Shown here: piece by piece, positions 49,867 through 58,908 of the stretch
Position numbering within the stretch: position 1 is the first letter of the stretch
Layout of the letters: the number at the start of each line of letters is the position of its first letter
DNA from: Phycisphaerales bacterium
GTDB taxonomy: Bacteria; Planctomycetota; Phycisphaerae; Phycisphaerales; UBA1924
DNA: 64,000 nt
Direction: 5' to 3'
Assembly (NCBI GenBank): GCA_016709445.1
Contig: JADJMV010000018.1
Coordinates: 17,620-81,619, forward strand
Position numbers and translations under genes: made by a program
The notes under the pieces: model-generated
Told to the model about the DNA's origin: nothing
The model's database searches: none
Seen by the model: only the letters and a program-made list of their open reading frames with translations

Positions 49867-52800
49867 TGGATTTCATCAAGCTCATGGTCCGCCAGCCGGT
49901 GACGGTCACCGTCGGCGTCATCCTCACGATGATCGCGGGCATCCTCGCGGTGCGCGCCATCCCCGTCCAGCTCACGCCCAACGTCGAGGACACCGTCATC
50001 AGTGTTTCGACCTTCTGGGAGGGCGCCAGCCCCTTCGAGGTCGAGCAGGAGATCATCGACAAGCAGGAGGAGAAGCTCCAGGGCATCACCGGCCTCCGCC
50101 AGATGACCAGCTCCAGCCAGCAGGCCACCGGCTCCATCCGCCTCGAATTCCAGGTCGGAATCTCCAAGGACGAAGCGCTCCGCGAGGTCTCCGACAAGCT
50201 CCGCGAGGTCTCCAACTATCCGGAGAACGTCGACGAGCCCATCGTCGAAGCCTCCGACAAGATGAACAAGGACTACATCGCCTGGATCGTCCTTGGCACC
50301 ACCGACCCCGACTTCGACATCCGCACCCTCCAGGACTTCACCGAGGACCGGGTCAAGCCCGCCATCGAGCGCATGCCCGGCGTCAGCGAGGTCAACGTCC
50401 TCGGCGGGCGCGAACGCGAGGTCCAGATCCGATTCGATCCCGCCCGCCTCTCCCAGCGGGGCGTCACGGCCTCCCAATTCGTCGCCGCCATCCGGGGCAC
50501 CAACAAGAACATCTCCGCCGGCCAGCTCGCCGACGGCAAGAGCGACGTCCGCGTCCGCACCCTCGGCCAGTACGAGACCGCCGACCAGGTCGAGCGGACC
50601 GTCGTCGCCAACCAGGACGGCGTCCCCGTCCTCGTCCGCGACGTCGCCGATGTCGCCATCACGTACAAGGAGCCCACGAGCTTCGTCCGCTCCAAGGGCC
50701 GTCCCGTCCTCGCCATCAACGTCCAGCGGGAGACCGACTCGAACGTCATGGCGGTCATGGAGGGTGTCAAGAGCGCCATCAACGACATGAGCAAGCCCGG
50801 CGGGCTCCTCGAGGTGCAGGCCCGCAAGCTCGGCGTCAACGGCGGGTTCTATCTCGAGCAGGTCTTCGATCAGACCACCTATATCGACGAGGCCATCGAG
50901 CTCGTCAAGAGCAACATCTGGATCGGCGGCGCGCTCGCCATCGGCATCCTTACCCTCTTCCTCCGATCCGTCCGCCCCGTCATCATCATCGCCCTGGCCA
51001 TCCCGATCTCCGTCGTCGGCGCCTTCGTCGTGATGATCGCCCTCGGGCGCTCCATCAACGTCATCAGCCTCGCCGGTATGGCCTTCGCCGTCGGCATGGT
51101 CGTCGACAACGCCATCGTCGTCCTGGAGAATACCTTCAGACACCTCGAGATGGGCAAGAAGCCCATGGCCGCCGCCTACGACGGCGCCAAGGAGGTCTGG
51201 GGCGCCGTCCTCGCCTCCACACTCACCACCGTCGCCGTCTTCATCCCCATCCTGCTCATCCAGGAAGAGGCCGGACAGCTCTTCCGCGATATCGCCCTCG
51301 CCATCTGCGCCGCCGTCACCCTCAGCCTCGTTGTCTCCGTCACCGTCATCCCCTGCGCCGCCGCCCGCGTCCTCAAGCCCCGCAAGCACCACGGCCTCCT
51401 CCGGAAGCTCGACGACACCGTCTTCGCCCCCTTCGCCTCGCTCAACAACGCCATCGGCAACTTCATCTACTGGGCCTGCGGCGGATGGTTCGTCCGCATC
51501 ACCGTCGTCCTCATCCTCACCGTCGGCTCGCTCATCGGGAGCTGGTTCCTCCTCCCGCCCTCCGACTACCTCCCCAGCGGCAACCGCAACCTCGTCTTCG
51601 GCGCCATCATCCCGCCCCCGGGCTACAACGTCGACCAGCAGATCGACCTCGGCAAGCGCGTCGAGAAGTCGCTCCGACCCTACTGGGAGGCCGCCTCACT
51701 CCCCGCCGGATCGCCCGAGGCCGCGAAGGCCGCCGCCGCGCTGCCCGGCATCCCCAGCAACCCCTTCGCACCCCCCGGCCCCGAAAACCCGAGCATCATC
51801 CCGCCGCCCCTCGACAACTACTTCTTCGTCGGCTTCGGCCCCACCATGTTCCACGGCGGTGTCAGCGCCGACGGCCGGCGCGTCGTCGACATGCAGGCCC
51901 TCTTCACCTACGCCACCAGGCAGCAGGTCCTCCCCGGCGTCCTCGCCTTCGCCCGCCAGGCGCCCCTCTTCCGAGTCGGCGGCCGCAACAGCAACGCCGT
52001 CAAGATCGATATCAAGGGCGACGACCTCGGCGAGGTCACCAACTCCGCCACCGCCGTCCTCATGCAGCTCATCCAGCAATACGGCCCCTACTCCACCCAG
52101 CCCGACCCGTCGAACTTCAATCTCCCCGGCCCCGAACTCCAGGTCATCCCCGACCGCGTCCGCCTCGCCGACGTCGGCATGACCCCCGCCGAACTGGGCC
52201 TGGCCGTCCAGGCCGCCGGAGACGGCGCCATCATCGGCGAATACCGAATCGGCGGCGAGACCATCGACCTCAAGGTCCTCGCCGACACCGCCGTCGACCA
52301 GACTTCCCTCGCCGGCATCGAGGACCTTCCCATCGCCACCCCGAGCGGCCACGTGGTCCCCCTCGCCAGCCTCGCCGAGATCCGACGCGTCCCCAGCCCC
52401 GTCCAGATCAACCGCGTCAACCGCCAGCGCGCCGTCAGCCTCGAGTTCACCGCACCCGAAGGCATGCCCCTCGAGGTCGCCGTCGCCGCCGTGGACAAGA
52501 TCGTCGCCGACCAGCGCGCCGCCGGCGCCATCCCGCCCGATATCCAGACCAGCTACCAGGGCTCGGCCAGCAAGCTCAAGGCCGTCCGCGCCGCGCTCCT
52601 CGGCGATGGCACCCTCATCGGACTCATCTCCAGCTCCCTCTTCCTCGCCCTGCTCGTCACCTACCTCCTCATGTGCGTGCTCTTCCAGAGCTTCGTCCGA
52701 CCACTCGTCATCATGTTCGCCGTGCCCCCCGCCACCTTCGGCGGCTTCCTCGGCCTCTGGATCATCCACAAGGTCGGCGAGGCCAACCGCTACGTCCCCA

Positions 52801-53255
52801 CCCAGAACCTCGACATCCTCACCATGCTCGGCGTCATCCTCCTGATCGGCGTCGTCGTCAACAACGCCATCCTCATCGTCCACCAGGCCCTCAACTTCAT
52901 GCGCGGCATCGGCGAGAGCGAGGACGACAAGATCGAGGCCATGTCCCCCCGCAGGGCCATCGCCGAAAGCGTCCGCACCCGCGTCCGACCCATCATGATG
53001 TCCTCACTCACCAGCGTCCTCGGCATGCTCCCCCTCGTCGTCATGCCCGGCTCCGGCTCCGAGCTCTACCGCGGCCTCGGCTCCGTCGTCACCGGAGGCC
53101 TCCTCCTCTCCACCATCTTCACCCTCTTCCTCGTCCCCCTCCTCTTCAGCCTCGCCAACGACATCCAGGCCGCCCTCGCCAAGCTCTTCGCCAAGCAACC
53201 CCAATCCCTCTCCGCCGGCCTCCCCGCCGGCGCGGTCCGCGACCACCGCGCCTGA
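49866..53255 (+). CDS. Efflux RND transporter permease
   Basis: 1129-aa inner-membrane proton-driven pump of the AcrB/hydrophobe-amphiphile family. MDFIKLMVRQPVTVTVGVIL opens TM1, and ILAVRAIPVQLTPNVEDTVISVSTFWEGASP is the standard start of the first porter loop. The proton relay Asp lies in GMAFAVGMVVDNAIVVLENTFRH. The repeat half has VRPIMMSSLTSVLGMLPLV and GVILLIGVVVNNAILIVHQAL. Two large periplasmic loops are present, the second with a Pro-rich insert (FAPPGPENPSIIPPPLDN). No outer-membrane factor gene follows. The substrate is unknown. It is translationally coupled to the adaptor. Confidence 0.93.
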   Translation: MDFIKLMVRQPVTVTVGVILTMIAGILAVRAIPVQLTPNVEDTVISVSTFWEGASPFEVEQEIIDKQEEKLQGITGLRQMTSSSQQATGSIRLEFQVGISKDEALREVSDKLREVSNYPENVDEPIVEASDKMNKDYIAWIVLGTTDPDFDIRTLQDFTEDRVKPAIERMPGVSEVNVLGGREREVQIRFDPARLSQRGVTASQFVAAIRGTNKNISAGQLADGKSDVRVRTLGQYETADQVERTVVANQDGVPVLVRDVADVAITYKEPTSFVRSKGRPVLAINVQRETDSNVMAVMEGVKSAINDMSKPGGLLEVQARKLGVNGGFYLEQVFDQTTYIDEAIELVKSNIWIGGALAIGILTLFLRSVRPVIIIALAIPISVVGAFVVMIALGRSINVISLAGMAFAVGMVVDNAIVVLENTFRHLEMGKKPMAAAYDGAKEVWGAVLASTLTTVAVFIPILLIQEEAGQLFRDIALAICAAVTLSLVVSVTVIPCAAARVLKPRKHHGLLRKLDDTVFAPFASLNNAIGNFIYWACGGWFVRITVVLILTVGSLIGSWFLLPPSDYLPSGNRNLVFGAIIPPPGYNVDQQIDLGKRVEKSLRPYWEAASLPAGSPEAAKAAAALPGIPSNPFAPPGPENPSIIPPPLDNYFFVGFGPTMFHGGVSADGRRVVDMQALFTYATRQQVLPGVLAFARQAPLFRVGGRNSNAVKIDIKGDDLGEVTNSATAVLMQLIQQYGPYSTQPDPSNFNLPGPELQVIPDRVRLADVGMTPAELGLAVQAAGDGAIIGEYRIGGETIDLKVLADTAVDQTSLAGIEDLPIATPSGHVVPLASLAEIRRVPSPVQINRVNRQRAVSLEFTAPEGMPLEVAVAAVDKIVADQRAAGAIPPDIQTSYQGSASKLKAVRAALLGDGTLIGLISSSLFLALLVTYLLMCVLFQSFVRPLVIMFAVPPATFGGFLGLWIIHKVGEANRYVPTQNLDILTMLGVILLIGVVVNNAILIVHQALNFMRGIGESEDDKIEAMSPRRAIAESVRTRVRPIMMSSLTSVLGMLPLVVMPGSGSELYRGLGSVVTGGLLLSTIFTLFLVPLLFSLANDIQAALAKLFAKQPQSLSAGLPAGAVRDHRA

Positions 53256-53266
53256 TCCTCCGCCGC

Positions 53267-53351
53267 GTGCCACCAGTCTCCCGCCGCCGCGGCGGGAGAC
53301 TGGTGCAGCACCCCCCGTGTGCCACGGCCGTCCCGCCCGTGCAGACCAACC
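53267..53351. repeat. 85-bp dispersed direct repeat with perfect hairpin, copy 1
   Basis: Identical but for one base to the copy at 54845-54929. It contains a 35-base inverted repeat (53271-53305) with arms CACCAGTCTCCCGCC/GGCGGGAGACTGGTG and a 5-base core, followed by ~46 conserved bases without a gene. It lies 11 bp after the RND stop and 34 bp from the 3' end of the FG-GAP gene. It could work as a bidirectional terminator, a REP/MITE-like element or a cassette boundary. Confidence 0.85.
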
Positions 53352-53385
53352 GACGGCATCACCCTCAGCGGCGATCCCTCTCCCC

Positions 53386-54747
53386 CTAGCAACCCGCCAC
53401 CCACGCATTGAGGAAGGCCACGAAGTCCCGAGTGTCCGTCCGCGCATCCCCATCCCAATCCCCAAGCGACCAGCCCCCCGCCCACGCGTTGAGGAACACG
53501 AGGAAGTCCGAGGTGTCCACGTCCCCATCGCCGTCCAGATCCACCCGGCATCCATCCGACGCGTCGAACAGATACACCGAGCCCGAGTCCTGGCCCGCGT
53601 CGTCATCCCGATACGCGCCCACCATCGCCACCGAACCCCACAACCCCACCGCCTCGCCGAAGTTGTCCTGGTACGCCCCGTCGTGCGGCGTGAGTTTCGC
53701 CAGCTGCGCACCGCTCGCGATGTCGAACAGGTACGCCGAGCCCGAGTACGGGTTGAACACGTTGTCCCTGTACGCCCCCGCCAGAACCGTCGAGCCGTAC
53801 GCCGAGACCGCATGCCCGAGGTCGCGCCCGCCGCTCGCATCGGCGCCCGTCAGCTTGGCGACCTGCTGCCCGCTCCCCGTGTCGAACAGATACACCGCGC
53901 CCGACCTCGTGCCATGCTGGCTGTCGCCGGGTGTTCCGATGACCGCCGTCGTCCCCGACAACGCCACCGACAGACCGAAGTTGTCCGAGAGCCCCCCCGA
54001 CGGCGGCACGAGCTTCGCTACCTGCCGCATCGCCGGGACGTCAAACAGATACGCCACCCCCGAATCGGTGTCGTAGAGGTTCGTCAGCGGCGCCCCGATC
54101 AATGCCAGCGAGCCCTGCAGCGCGATCGAATACCCGAAGTTGTCGTCCGGCAGCCCGTCATCCGCGAGCAGCTTCCCGATCTGCACGCCGCTCGGAACCT
54201 CGAACACATACACCGAGCCCGACCACTCCCCATGGTCCCCGTCGTGGCGAGCACCGACCAGCAGCCTCCCGCCCGCCGCCGCGACCGCGCCGCCGAACCG
54301 GTCGTCCTTTGCCCCATCCCCCGCAACCAGCTTCGCGACCTGCCGGCCCGACGCCATCTCGAAGATGTAGACCGACCCCGAGTCGACGCCCCGATCGTCA
54401 TCAAGCTCCGCACCGATGAACGCGTAACCCCCCGACATCGCAACCGAGACGCCGAACCGGTCCCCCGCCGCGCCGTCGCTCGGCGTCCACTTGCCCAGCG
54501 CCTCGCCCGTCCCGAGATCGACCACATACGCCGAGCCGGAGTCCTCGCCATGCTCGTCGTCGAGCGGCGCGCCGATCAGCGCGATCGATCCCACAACCGC
54601 GACAGAAGACCCGAACCGATCGAGCTCCCCGACCTCGCCCGGCACGATCTTCGCCAGTTCGTCACCAAGATCCGCCCTCGCGATGCCGCCCGAAAACGCC
54701 AGGCATGCCGCCACAACCGGCGACCAATCGACAGCAGCACATCGCAT
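53386..54747 (-). CDS. Exported FG-GAP repeat beta-propeller with C-terminal GC-type dockerin
   Basis: 453-aa secreted protein. A signal peptide (VAACLAFSGGIARA) is followed by seven repeats of about 52-53 residues, each like DRFGxSVAxxGxxxxIGAxxDDxxGxDSGSxYxFDxxSGxxVAKL, fitting a seven-bladed propeller. The end has two Ca-loop motifs, DLDGDGDVDTSDFLVFLNAW and DWDGDARTDTRDFVAFLNAW, finishing VAGC: the Gly-Cys dockerin-like anchor of Phycisphaerales. ATG at 54747 (a GTG lies one codon earlier); GGAG precedes it. Probably cell-surface or matrix-associated. The gene is bracketed by two near-identical 85-bp direct repeats. Confidence 0.85.
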   Translation of the reverse strand: MRCAAVDWSPVVAACLAFSGGIARADLGDELAKIVPGEVGELDRFGSSVAVVGSIALIGAPLDDEHGEDSGSAYVVDLGTGEALGKWTPSDGAAGDRFGVSVAMSGGYAFIGAELDDDRGVDSGSVYIFEMASGRQVAKLVAGDGAKDDRFGGAVAAAGGRLLVGARHDGDHGEWSGSVYVFEVPSGVQIGKLLADDGLPDDNFGYSIALQGSLALIGAPLTNLYDTDSGVAYLFDVPAMRQVAKLVPPSGGLSDNFGLSVALSGTTAVIGTPGDSQHGTRSGAVYLFDTGSGQQVAKLTGADASGGRDLGHAVSAYGSTVLAGAYRDNVFNPYSGSAYLFDIASGAQLAKLTPHDGAYQDNFGEAVGLWGSVAMVGAYRDDDAGQDSGSVYLFDASDGCRVDLDGDGDVDTSDFLVFLNAWAGGWSLGDWDGDARTDTRDFVAFLNAWVAGC

Positions 54748-54844
54748 CACGGCACTCCTCTCCCGCCCGCGCTCATCCCCCGAGCCCCGATGCTACCGAA
54801 CCTCGCCGACCCAAACAAGACCGAACCCACGCCGGAACTTCACC

Positions 54845-54929
54845 GTGCCACCAGTCTCCCGCCGCCGCGGCGGGAGACTGGTGCAGCACCCCCCGTGTGC
54901 CGCGGCCGTCCCGCCCGTGCAGACCAACC
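54845..54929. repeat. 85-bp dispersed direct repeat with perfect hairpin, copy 2
   Basis: Same sequence and orientation as 53267-53351, one base different (GTGCCG against GTGCCA). Inverted repeat at 54849-54883. It sits in the 262-bp gap between the start of the FG-GAP gene and the end of the glycosyltransferase gene, so the two copies flank the FG-GAP gene 1578 bp apart. Nothing else is recognised in this gap. Confidence 0.85.
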
Positions 54930-55009
54930 AATCGCAACGATCGACGCCCCAACCATCGCGCGTCCCCACGTGCGCTCCCGCCCCCATCGATGCCGGTTCG
55001 TTTGCCAGC

Positions 55010-55771
55010 TCACCGCATCACGTTGTACTTGAAGATGCACCGCAGCGCGCTCAACCCGTCGCGCCACGTGATCTTCTTCCCCTCCGCGTACGTCCGCCCG
55101 GAGTAGCTCACCGGCACCTCGTACACCCGCACCGCGCGCGAGCCCCCCTCCCCACGCACCCGCATCCACGCCAGCTTCGCCACCAGCTCAGGCTCCACGC
55201 CGAACCGCGGCTCCTCGATCTTCAGCTGCTCGAGCACCTCGCGCCGGAACGCCTTGAAGCAGCACTCCACATCCGTCAGGTTCAGGTTCGTCAGCATGTT
55301 GCTGCACATCGTGATCACCCGGTTCGCGACCGAGTGCCAGTAGTACAGCACGCGGTGCGTCTGACCCAGAAACCGCGAGCCGATCACCGCGTCCGCACGC
55401 CCGTCCAGGATCGGACGCAGCACCGCCTCGTGCTCCGCCGGGTCGTACTCCAGGTCCGCGTCCTGGATGATCGCCACATCCGCCCCCAGCTCGAGCGCCC
55501 GCGCAAAGCCCGTCGAGATCGCCGCGCCCTTCCCCCGGTTCCGCTCGTGCACCGCAAACGCAAACCCCCCGCGCGACCCCAGCTCCCGCACCAGGTCGCC
55601 CGACCCATCCCGCGACCCGTCATCCACCAGCACCACCACCCGCCGGCACCGCTCCTCGGTCCCCGTACCGCCCCCCGACAGCCGCGGCGGCGCCGTCGCC
55701 TCCAGCCGCGCCACCAGCAGCGGCAGCGTCTCGCGCTCGTTGAAGACCGGGATCACCACCGCCAGCAGCAT
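55010..55771 (-). CDS. Family 2 glycosyltransferase (dolichol-phosphate mannosyltransferase-like)
   Basis: 253-aa GT-A enzyme. It opens AVVIPVFNERETLPLLV, has VVVLVDDGSRDGSGDLVRE (nucleotide-binding), NRGKGAAISTGFARAL, the metal motif IIQDADLEYDPAEH and GSRFLGQTHRVLYYWHSVANR, then ECCFKAFRREVLEQL. This is the DPM1/GtrB-like pattern that transfers a sugar from a nucleotide donor to polyprenyl phosphate. No membrane anchor is evident after the catalytic domain. The ATG at 55771 is 32 bp after the mutY stop, so the two genes probably form an operon. An Arg/Gly-rich extension upstream was rejected. Confidence 0.9.
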   Translation of the reverse strand: MLLAVVIPVFNERETLPLLVARLEATAPPRLSGGGTGTEERCRRVVVLVDDGSRDGSGDLVRELGSRGGFAFAVHERNRGKGAAISTGFARALELGADVAIIQDADLEYDPAEHEAVLRPILDGRADAVIGSRFLGQTHRVLYYWHSVANRVITMCSNMLTNLNLTDVECCFKAFRREVLEQLKIEEPRFGVEPELVAKLAWMRVRGEGGSRAVRVYEVPVSYSGRTYAEGKKITWRDGLSALRCIFKYNVMR

Positions 55772-55803
55772 CGCCCCACGATACGGCCCCGCCGCCCCCC
55801 GCG

Positions 55804-56892
55804 TCACGCGCCCCCCGCGCCCATCTCGAGCAGGATCCTTCTCTGGGGCGAACTCAGCCCAAGTCCCGCGATCGCCTCGGGTCCGAGATACCGCCACCCC
55901 TCCGGCGCCCGCCGCGGCGCCCGACCCCGATACACCACAAAGTGGCAGTCCCTGTGCGTTGTCTTGAACGCAAACGACCCCACCTCCCGCACGCGTCCCA
56001 CCCCCAGCAGCTTCCCCACCTCCGCCCCCGTCGAGGCCCGGTCCATCCGCTCCACCGTCGGCGCCTCGTGCAGCCCTGCCCACAGGCCGTCATCCCCCCG
56101 GCGCGTCACCGCCAGCCGACCCTCTCCATCCGCCACCAGCACGCTCGCGAAGTAGACCGCCCGCCGCACGGGGCGTTTCTTCCTCGCCGGGATCCGCCCG
56201 GTGCTCCCCCGCGCCCGCGCCACGCACCAGCCCGCGACCGGGCAGTCCCCGCACTTCGGCCCCCGCGCCGGGCACACCACCGCCCCAAGCTCAATCAGCG
56301 CCTCGTTCACCACCGCCGCCCCCCGGGCCGGCCGGAGCCGCGCCCCCGCCTCCACCAGAGCCCCCGCGCGCGCCCACGCCAGCCGCACCGCCCGCGGGTC
56401 CGCCGTCGCGAGCACCCGTCCCTCCAGGCGCAGCACCACCCGCATCACGTTCGCGTCCACCGCCGGGGTCTGCTCGCCAAACGCCAGGGATGCCACCGCC
56501 CCCGCCGTGTAGCGCCCCAGCCCCGGCAGCGACGCCAGCTCGGCCGCCCCGCGCGGGAACCGTCCCCCATGCTCACCCACGATCGCCCGCGCCGCGCCGT
56601 GCAGCAGCCGCGCACGCCGGTAGTACCCCAGCCCCGACCACGCCGCCAGCACCTCCCCCTCGTCCGCCCGCGCCAACGCCTCGACGGTCGGGAAGCGCGC
56701 CAGGAACTCGTCGAACCGCTCCGCCACGCGCGATGCCTGCGTCTGCTGCAGCATCAGCTCGCTCACCAGCACCCGATAGGGATCCCGCGTCCCGCACGAT
56801 CGCCACGGCAGCTCGCGCGCCGAAGCGCCGAACCAGGCCACCAAGGCGCGGGTGATGTCACGGTCTCGCTCGAACGTCACGCCGGAAACCAT
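55804..56892 (-). CDS. mutY: A/G-specific adenine glycosylase
   Basis: 362-aa base-excision-repair enzyme removing adenine mispaired with 8-oxoguanine. LPWRSCGTRDPYRVLVSELMLQQTQ carries catalytic Glu (about E45). The helix-hairpin-helix is LPGLGRYTAGAVASLAFGE and the catalytic Asp is in AVDANVMRVVLR. The [4Fe-4S] ligands are C-x6-C-x2-C-x5-C in CPARGPKCGDCPVAGWC. The C-terminal NUDIX-like domain recognises 8-oxoG (FASVLVADGEGRLAVTRRGDDGLWAGLHEAP). It is divergent from cdaA with 62 bp between starts. Confidence 0.95.
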   Translation of the reverse strand: MVSGVTFERDRDITRALVAWFGASARELPWRSCGTRDPYRVLVSELMLQQTQASRVAERFDEFLARFPTVEALARADEGEVLAAWSGLGYYRRARLLHGAARAIVGEHGGRFPRGAAELASLPGLGRYTAGAVASLAFGEQTPAVDANVMRVVLRLEGRVLATADPRAVRLAWARAGALVEAGARLRPARGAAVVNEALIELGAVVCPARGPKCGDCPVAGWCVARARGSTGRIPARKKRPVRRAVYFASVLVADGEGRLAVTRRGDDGLWAGLHEAPTVERMDRASTGAEVGKLLGVGRVREVGSFAFKTTHRDCHFVVYRGRAPRRAPEGWRYLGPEAIAGLGLSSPQRRILLEMGAGGA

Positions 56893-56954
56893 CGTAGAGC
56901 AAGCACCGACCCCGCACCCGCGGTAGACTCTTCACCGGGCACAAACGGCAGGGG

Positions 56955-57848
56955 GTGGCGACACTGGGAACCTGGTCGCGCATAGTGGAAATGCTGGATA
57001 GGGTCGCGTCCTATTCGCTGCCCTCGGTCCTCTTTGAACTCGCCGTCATCTGGGTCCTCGTCTATCTCCTCATCCGATTCGTCCAGGGCACCCGCGCCGC
57101 CGGCGCCCTCAAGGGTGCACTCCTCCTCCTCGTCATCGCCACCCTGGCCGTCCAGATCATCGGCGGCCGCGACGCCTTCCCACGCCTCGCCTACCTCTAC
57201 GAACGCGCCCTCGCCGTCGTCGCCATCGGCCTCGTCGTCATCTTCCAGCCCGAACTCCGCCGCGCCCTCGTCCGACTCGGCGAGACCTCCCTCCTCAGGG
57301 GCGGCTCCGCCGGCGTCGCCGCCATCGTCGAGCCCATCGCCGAGGCCGCCGCATACCTCTCCAAGTCCCGATTCGGCGCCCTCATGGTCGTCGAGCGTCA
57401 GGTCGGCCTCCGCGGCCTCGTCGAGGGCGGCACCGTCCTCGACGCCGACCTCAACTCCAGACTCCTCCAGACCATCTTCTTCCCCGGCTCCGCCCTCCAC
57501 GACCTCGCCGTCATCATCAAGGGCCGGGTCATCCACGCCGCCGGCGTCCAACTCCCACTCGCCGACCCCGCCGATGTCCCCGACCGCACCCTCGGCTCCC
57601 GACACCGCGCCGCCGTCGGTGTCACCAAGGAATGCGACGCCGTCGTCATCGTCGTGAGCGAAGAGACCGGGGCCATCCGCCTCGCCGAGCGGGGTCGGCT
57701 CTCCAACCCGCTCACGCTCGACGAACTCCGCTCCGAACTCTCCAAGCGTCTCGGCGAGACCCTCGCCACCGTCCCCGACGCCCAGACCGCCGCCGAATCC
57801 CAGTCCGCCGACCTCACCGCCGACAAGCCGGCCAGGAAGGGGGAATAG
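56955..57848 (+). CDS. cdaA: Membrane diadenylate cyclase CdaA (variant DGA motif)
   Basis: 297-aa c-di-AMP synthase. Three N-terminal helices (VLFELAVIWVLVYLLIRF, ALKGALLLLVIATLAVQII and the YERALAVVAIGLVVIFQPELRRAL region) are followed by the DAC domain: GTVLDADLNSRLLQTIFFPGSALHD, then GSRHRAAVGVTKECDAVVIVVSEETGAIRL. The RHR motif (R216-R218) is intact. The catalytic DGA motif reads Asp183-Leu-Ala instead of Asp-Gly-Ala. GTG start at 56955; an in-frame ATG at 56991 is an alternative. The ybbR gene starts 1 base after its stop, the usual cdaA-cdaR pair, but glmM is not next to them. Confidence 0.9.
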   Translation: MATLGTWSRIVEMLDRVASYSLPSVLFELAVIWVLVYLLIRFVQGTRAAGALKGALLLLVIATLAVQIIGGRDAFPRLAYLYERALAVVAIGLVVIFQPELRRALVRLGETSLLRGGSAGVAAIVEPIAEAAAYLSKSRFGALMVVERQVGLRGLVEGGTVLDADLNSRLLQTIFFPGSALHDLAVIIKGRVIHAAGVQLPLADPADVPDRTLGSRHRAAVGVTKECDAVVIVVSEETGAIRLAERGRLSNPLTLDELRSELSKRLGETLATVPDAQTAAESQSADLTADKPARKGE

Positions 57849-57849
57849 C

Positions 57850-58908
57850 GTGGCCAGATTCCGCACCTTCCTGCTCGTCACCTTCGTCACCATCCTCATC
57901 TGGGCCTTCGCCGAGGGCGAGAGCCTCCAGACCAAGCGCACCGTCGCCGAGATCGAGTTCCCTCCCGTCTCCGGCGGCACCTACGCCGTCCGGCTCCCCG
58001 ACGACCCCAACTGGCGAGGACGCGTCGAACTCCTCGTCGAAGGATCCACCGCCAGCCTCGACAGCCTCGACACCGTCCTCCGACGCCCCCTCAAACTCGC
58101 CCCAGGCATGGAGGGCGTGCCCCGCGATTCCGGCGAGCATGTCCTCGACATCCGGCAGGTCCTCCGAAACCACCCCGATTTCCGCACCCGCGGCGTCTCC
58201 GTCGTCGCCGCCGAGCCCCCGACCGTCCGGGTCACCGTCGACGAACTCCGCTCCGTCGATATCCCCGTCCGTGTCGATGTCCCCGCCGGTGAGATCCAGG
58301 GCTCCGCCGAGCCCGACCCCGCCCGCATCTCCGTCCGACTCCCCGCCCGCATCGCCGACCAGCTCACCCCCGCGGCTGCGCTCGTCGCCCGCGTCCGCTC
58401 CGAGGACCTCGCCAAGCTCACCGTCGGCCAGCAAACCGTCCTCCGCGACGTCCGCCTCGAGCCCGGCCCCGAGCTCGCCGGCGTCCAACCCCTCGAGATG
58501 GCCCGCACCCTCGTTAATGTCTCCCTCGCCGTCCGCTCCAAGACCGAGACCACCGTCCTCTCCACCGTCCAGGTCGACGTCCGCCTGCCCCCCGGCGAGC
58601 TCGGCCGCTGGGATATCCAGGTCCCCACCGAAGAGCAGTCCCTCCGCGACGTCAAGGTCACCGGCCCCAGCGAGCTCATCGAGCGGATCAAGGACACCTC
58701 CCCCGCCGGCCTCAAGATCCGGGCCTTCATCCGACTCTCCTATGAAGACCTCGAGGCCGGGATCTCCTCCAAGCGGGCCGAGTTCGCAGATCTGCCCGGC
58801 CCCCTCACCTTCGAGGTCGAGGACCGGGACGTCCGCCTCACCATCAAGCACCGCGACGCCACCCCCGCCGATTCCAGAACCGGGGGTTCCCCCGCCCCTG
58901 CCAACTGA
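57850..58908 (+). CDS. YbbR-domain protein (CdaR-like)
   Basis: 352-aa protein with one N-terminal membrane helix (FLLVTFVTILIWAFAEGE) and an outer region of repeated YbbR-type beta domains (VRVTVDELRSVDIPVRVDVPAG, EDLAKLTVGQQTV, TVLSTVQVDVRLPPGELGRWD). GTG start at 57850, directly after the cdaA stop. In Firmicutes CdaR binds and regulates CdaA; the same pairing here implies that role. The C-terminus is a Ser/Pro-rich tail. The 58909-59120 gap before atpA has no gene. It holds a CCCGC/GCGGG hairpin of unclear meaning. Confidence 0.85.
   Translation: MARFRTFLLVTFVTILIWAFAEGESLQTKRTVAEIEFPPVSGGTYAVRLPDDPNWRGRVELLVEGSTASLDSLDTVLRRPLKLAPGMEGVPRDSGEHVLDIRQVLRNHPDFRTRGVSVVAAEPPTVRVTVDELRSVDIPVRVDVPAGEIQGSAEPDPARISVRLPARIADQLTPAAALVARVRSEDLAKLTVGQQTVLRDVRLEPGPELAGVQPLEMARTLVNVSLAVRSKTETTVLSTVQVDVRLPPGELGRWDIQVPTEEQSLRDVKVTGPSELIERIKDTSPAGLKIRAFIRLSYEDLEAGISSKRAEFADLPGPLTFEVEDRDVRLTIKHRDATPADSRTGGSPAPAN

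Noticed and set aside
53271..53305. The perfect hairpin as an ordinary rho-independent terminator of the RND gene
   Set aside because: No T-run follows on either strand and the same sequence recurs with 50 further conserved bases at 54845, so it is better described as part of a dispersed element.
48176..53389. A 1737-codon open frame spanning the adaptor and RND region
   Set aside because: The first part is the adaptor in frame. The rest is an Arg/Pro-rich reading of the RND gene in the wrong frame, open only because of GC composition and one missing base near 49795.
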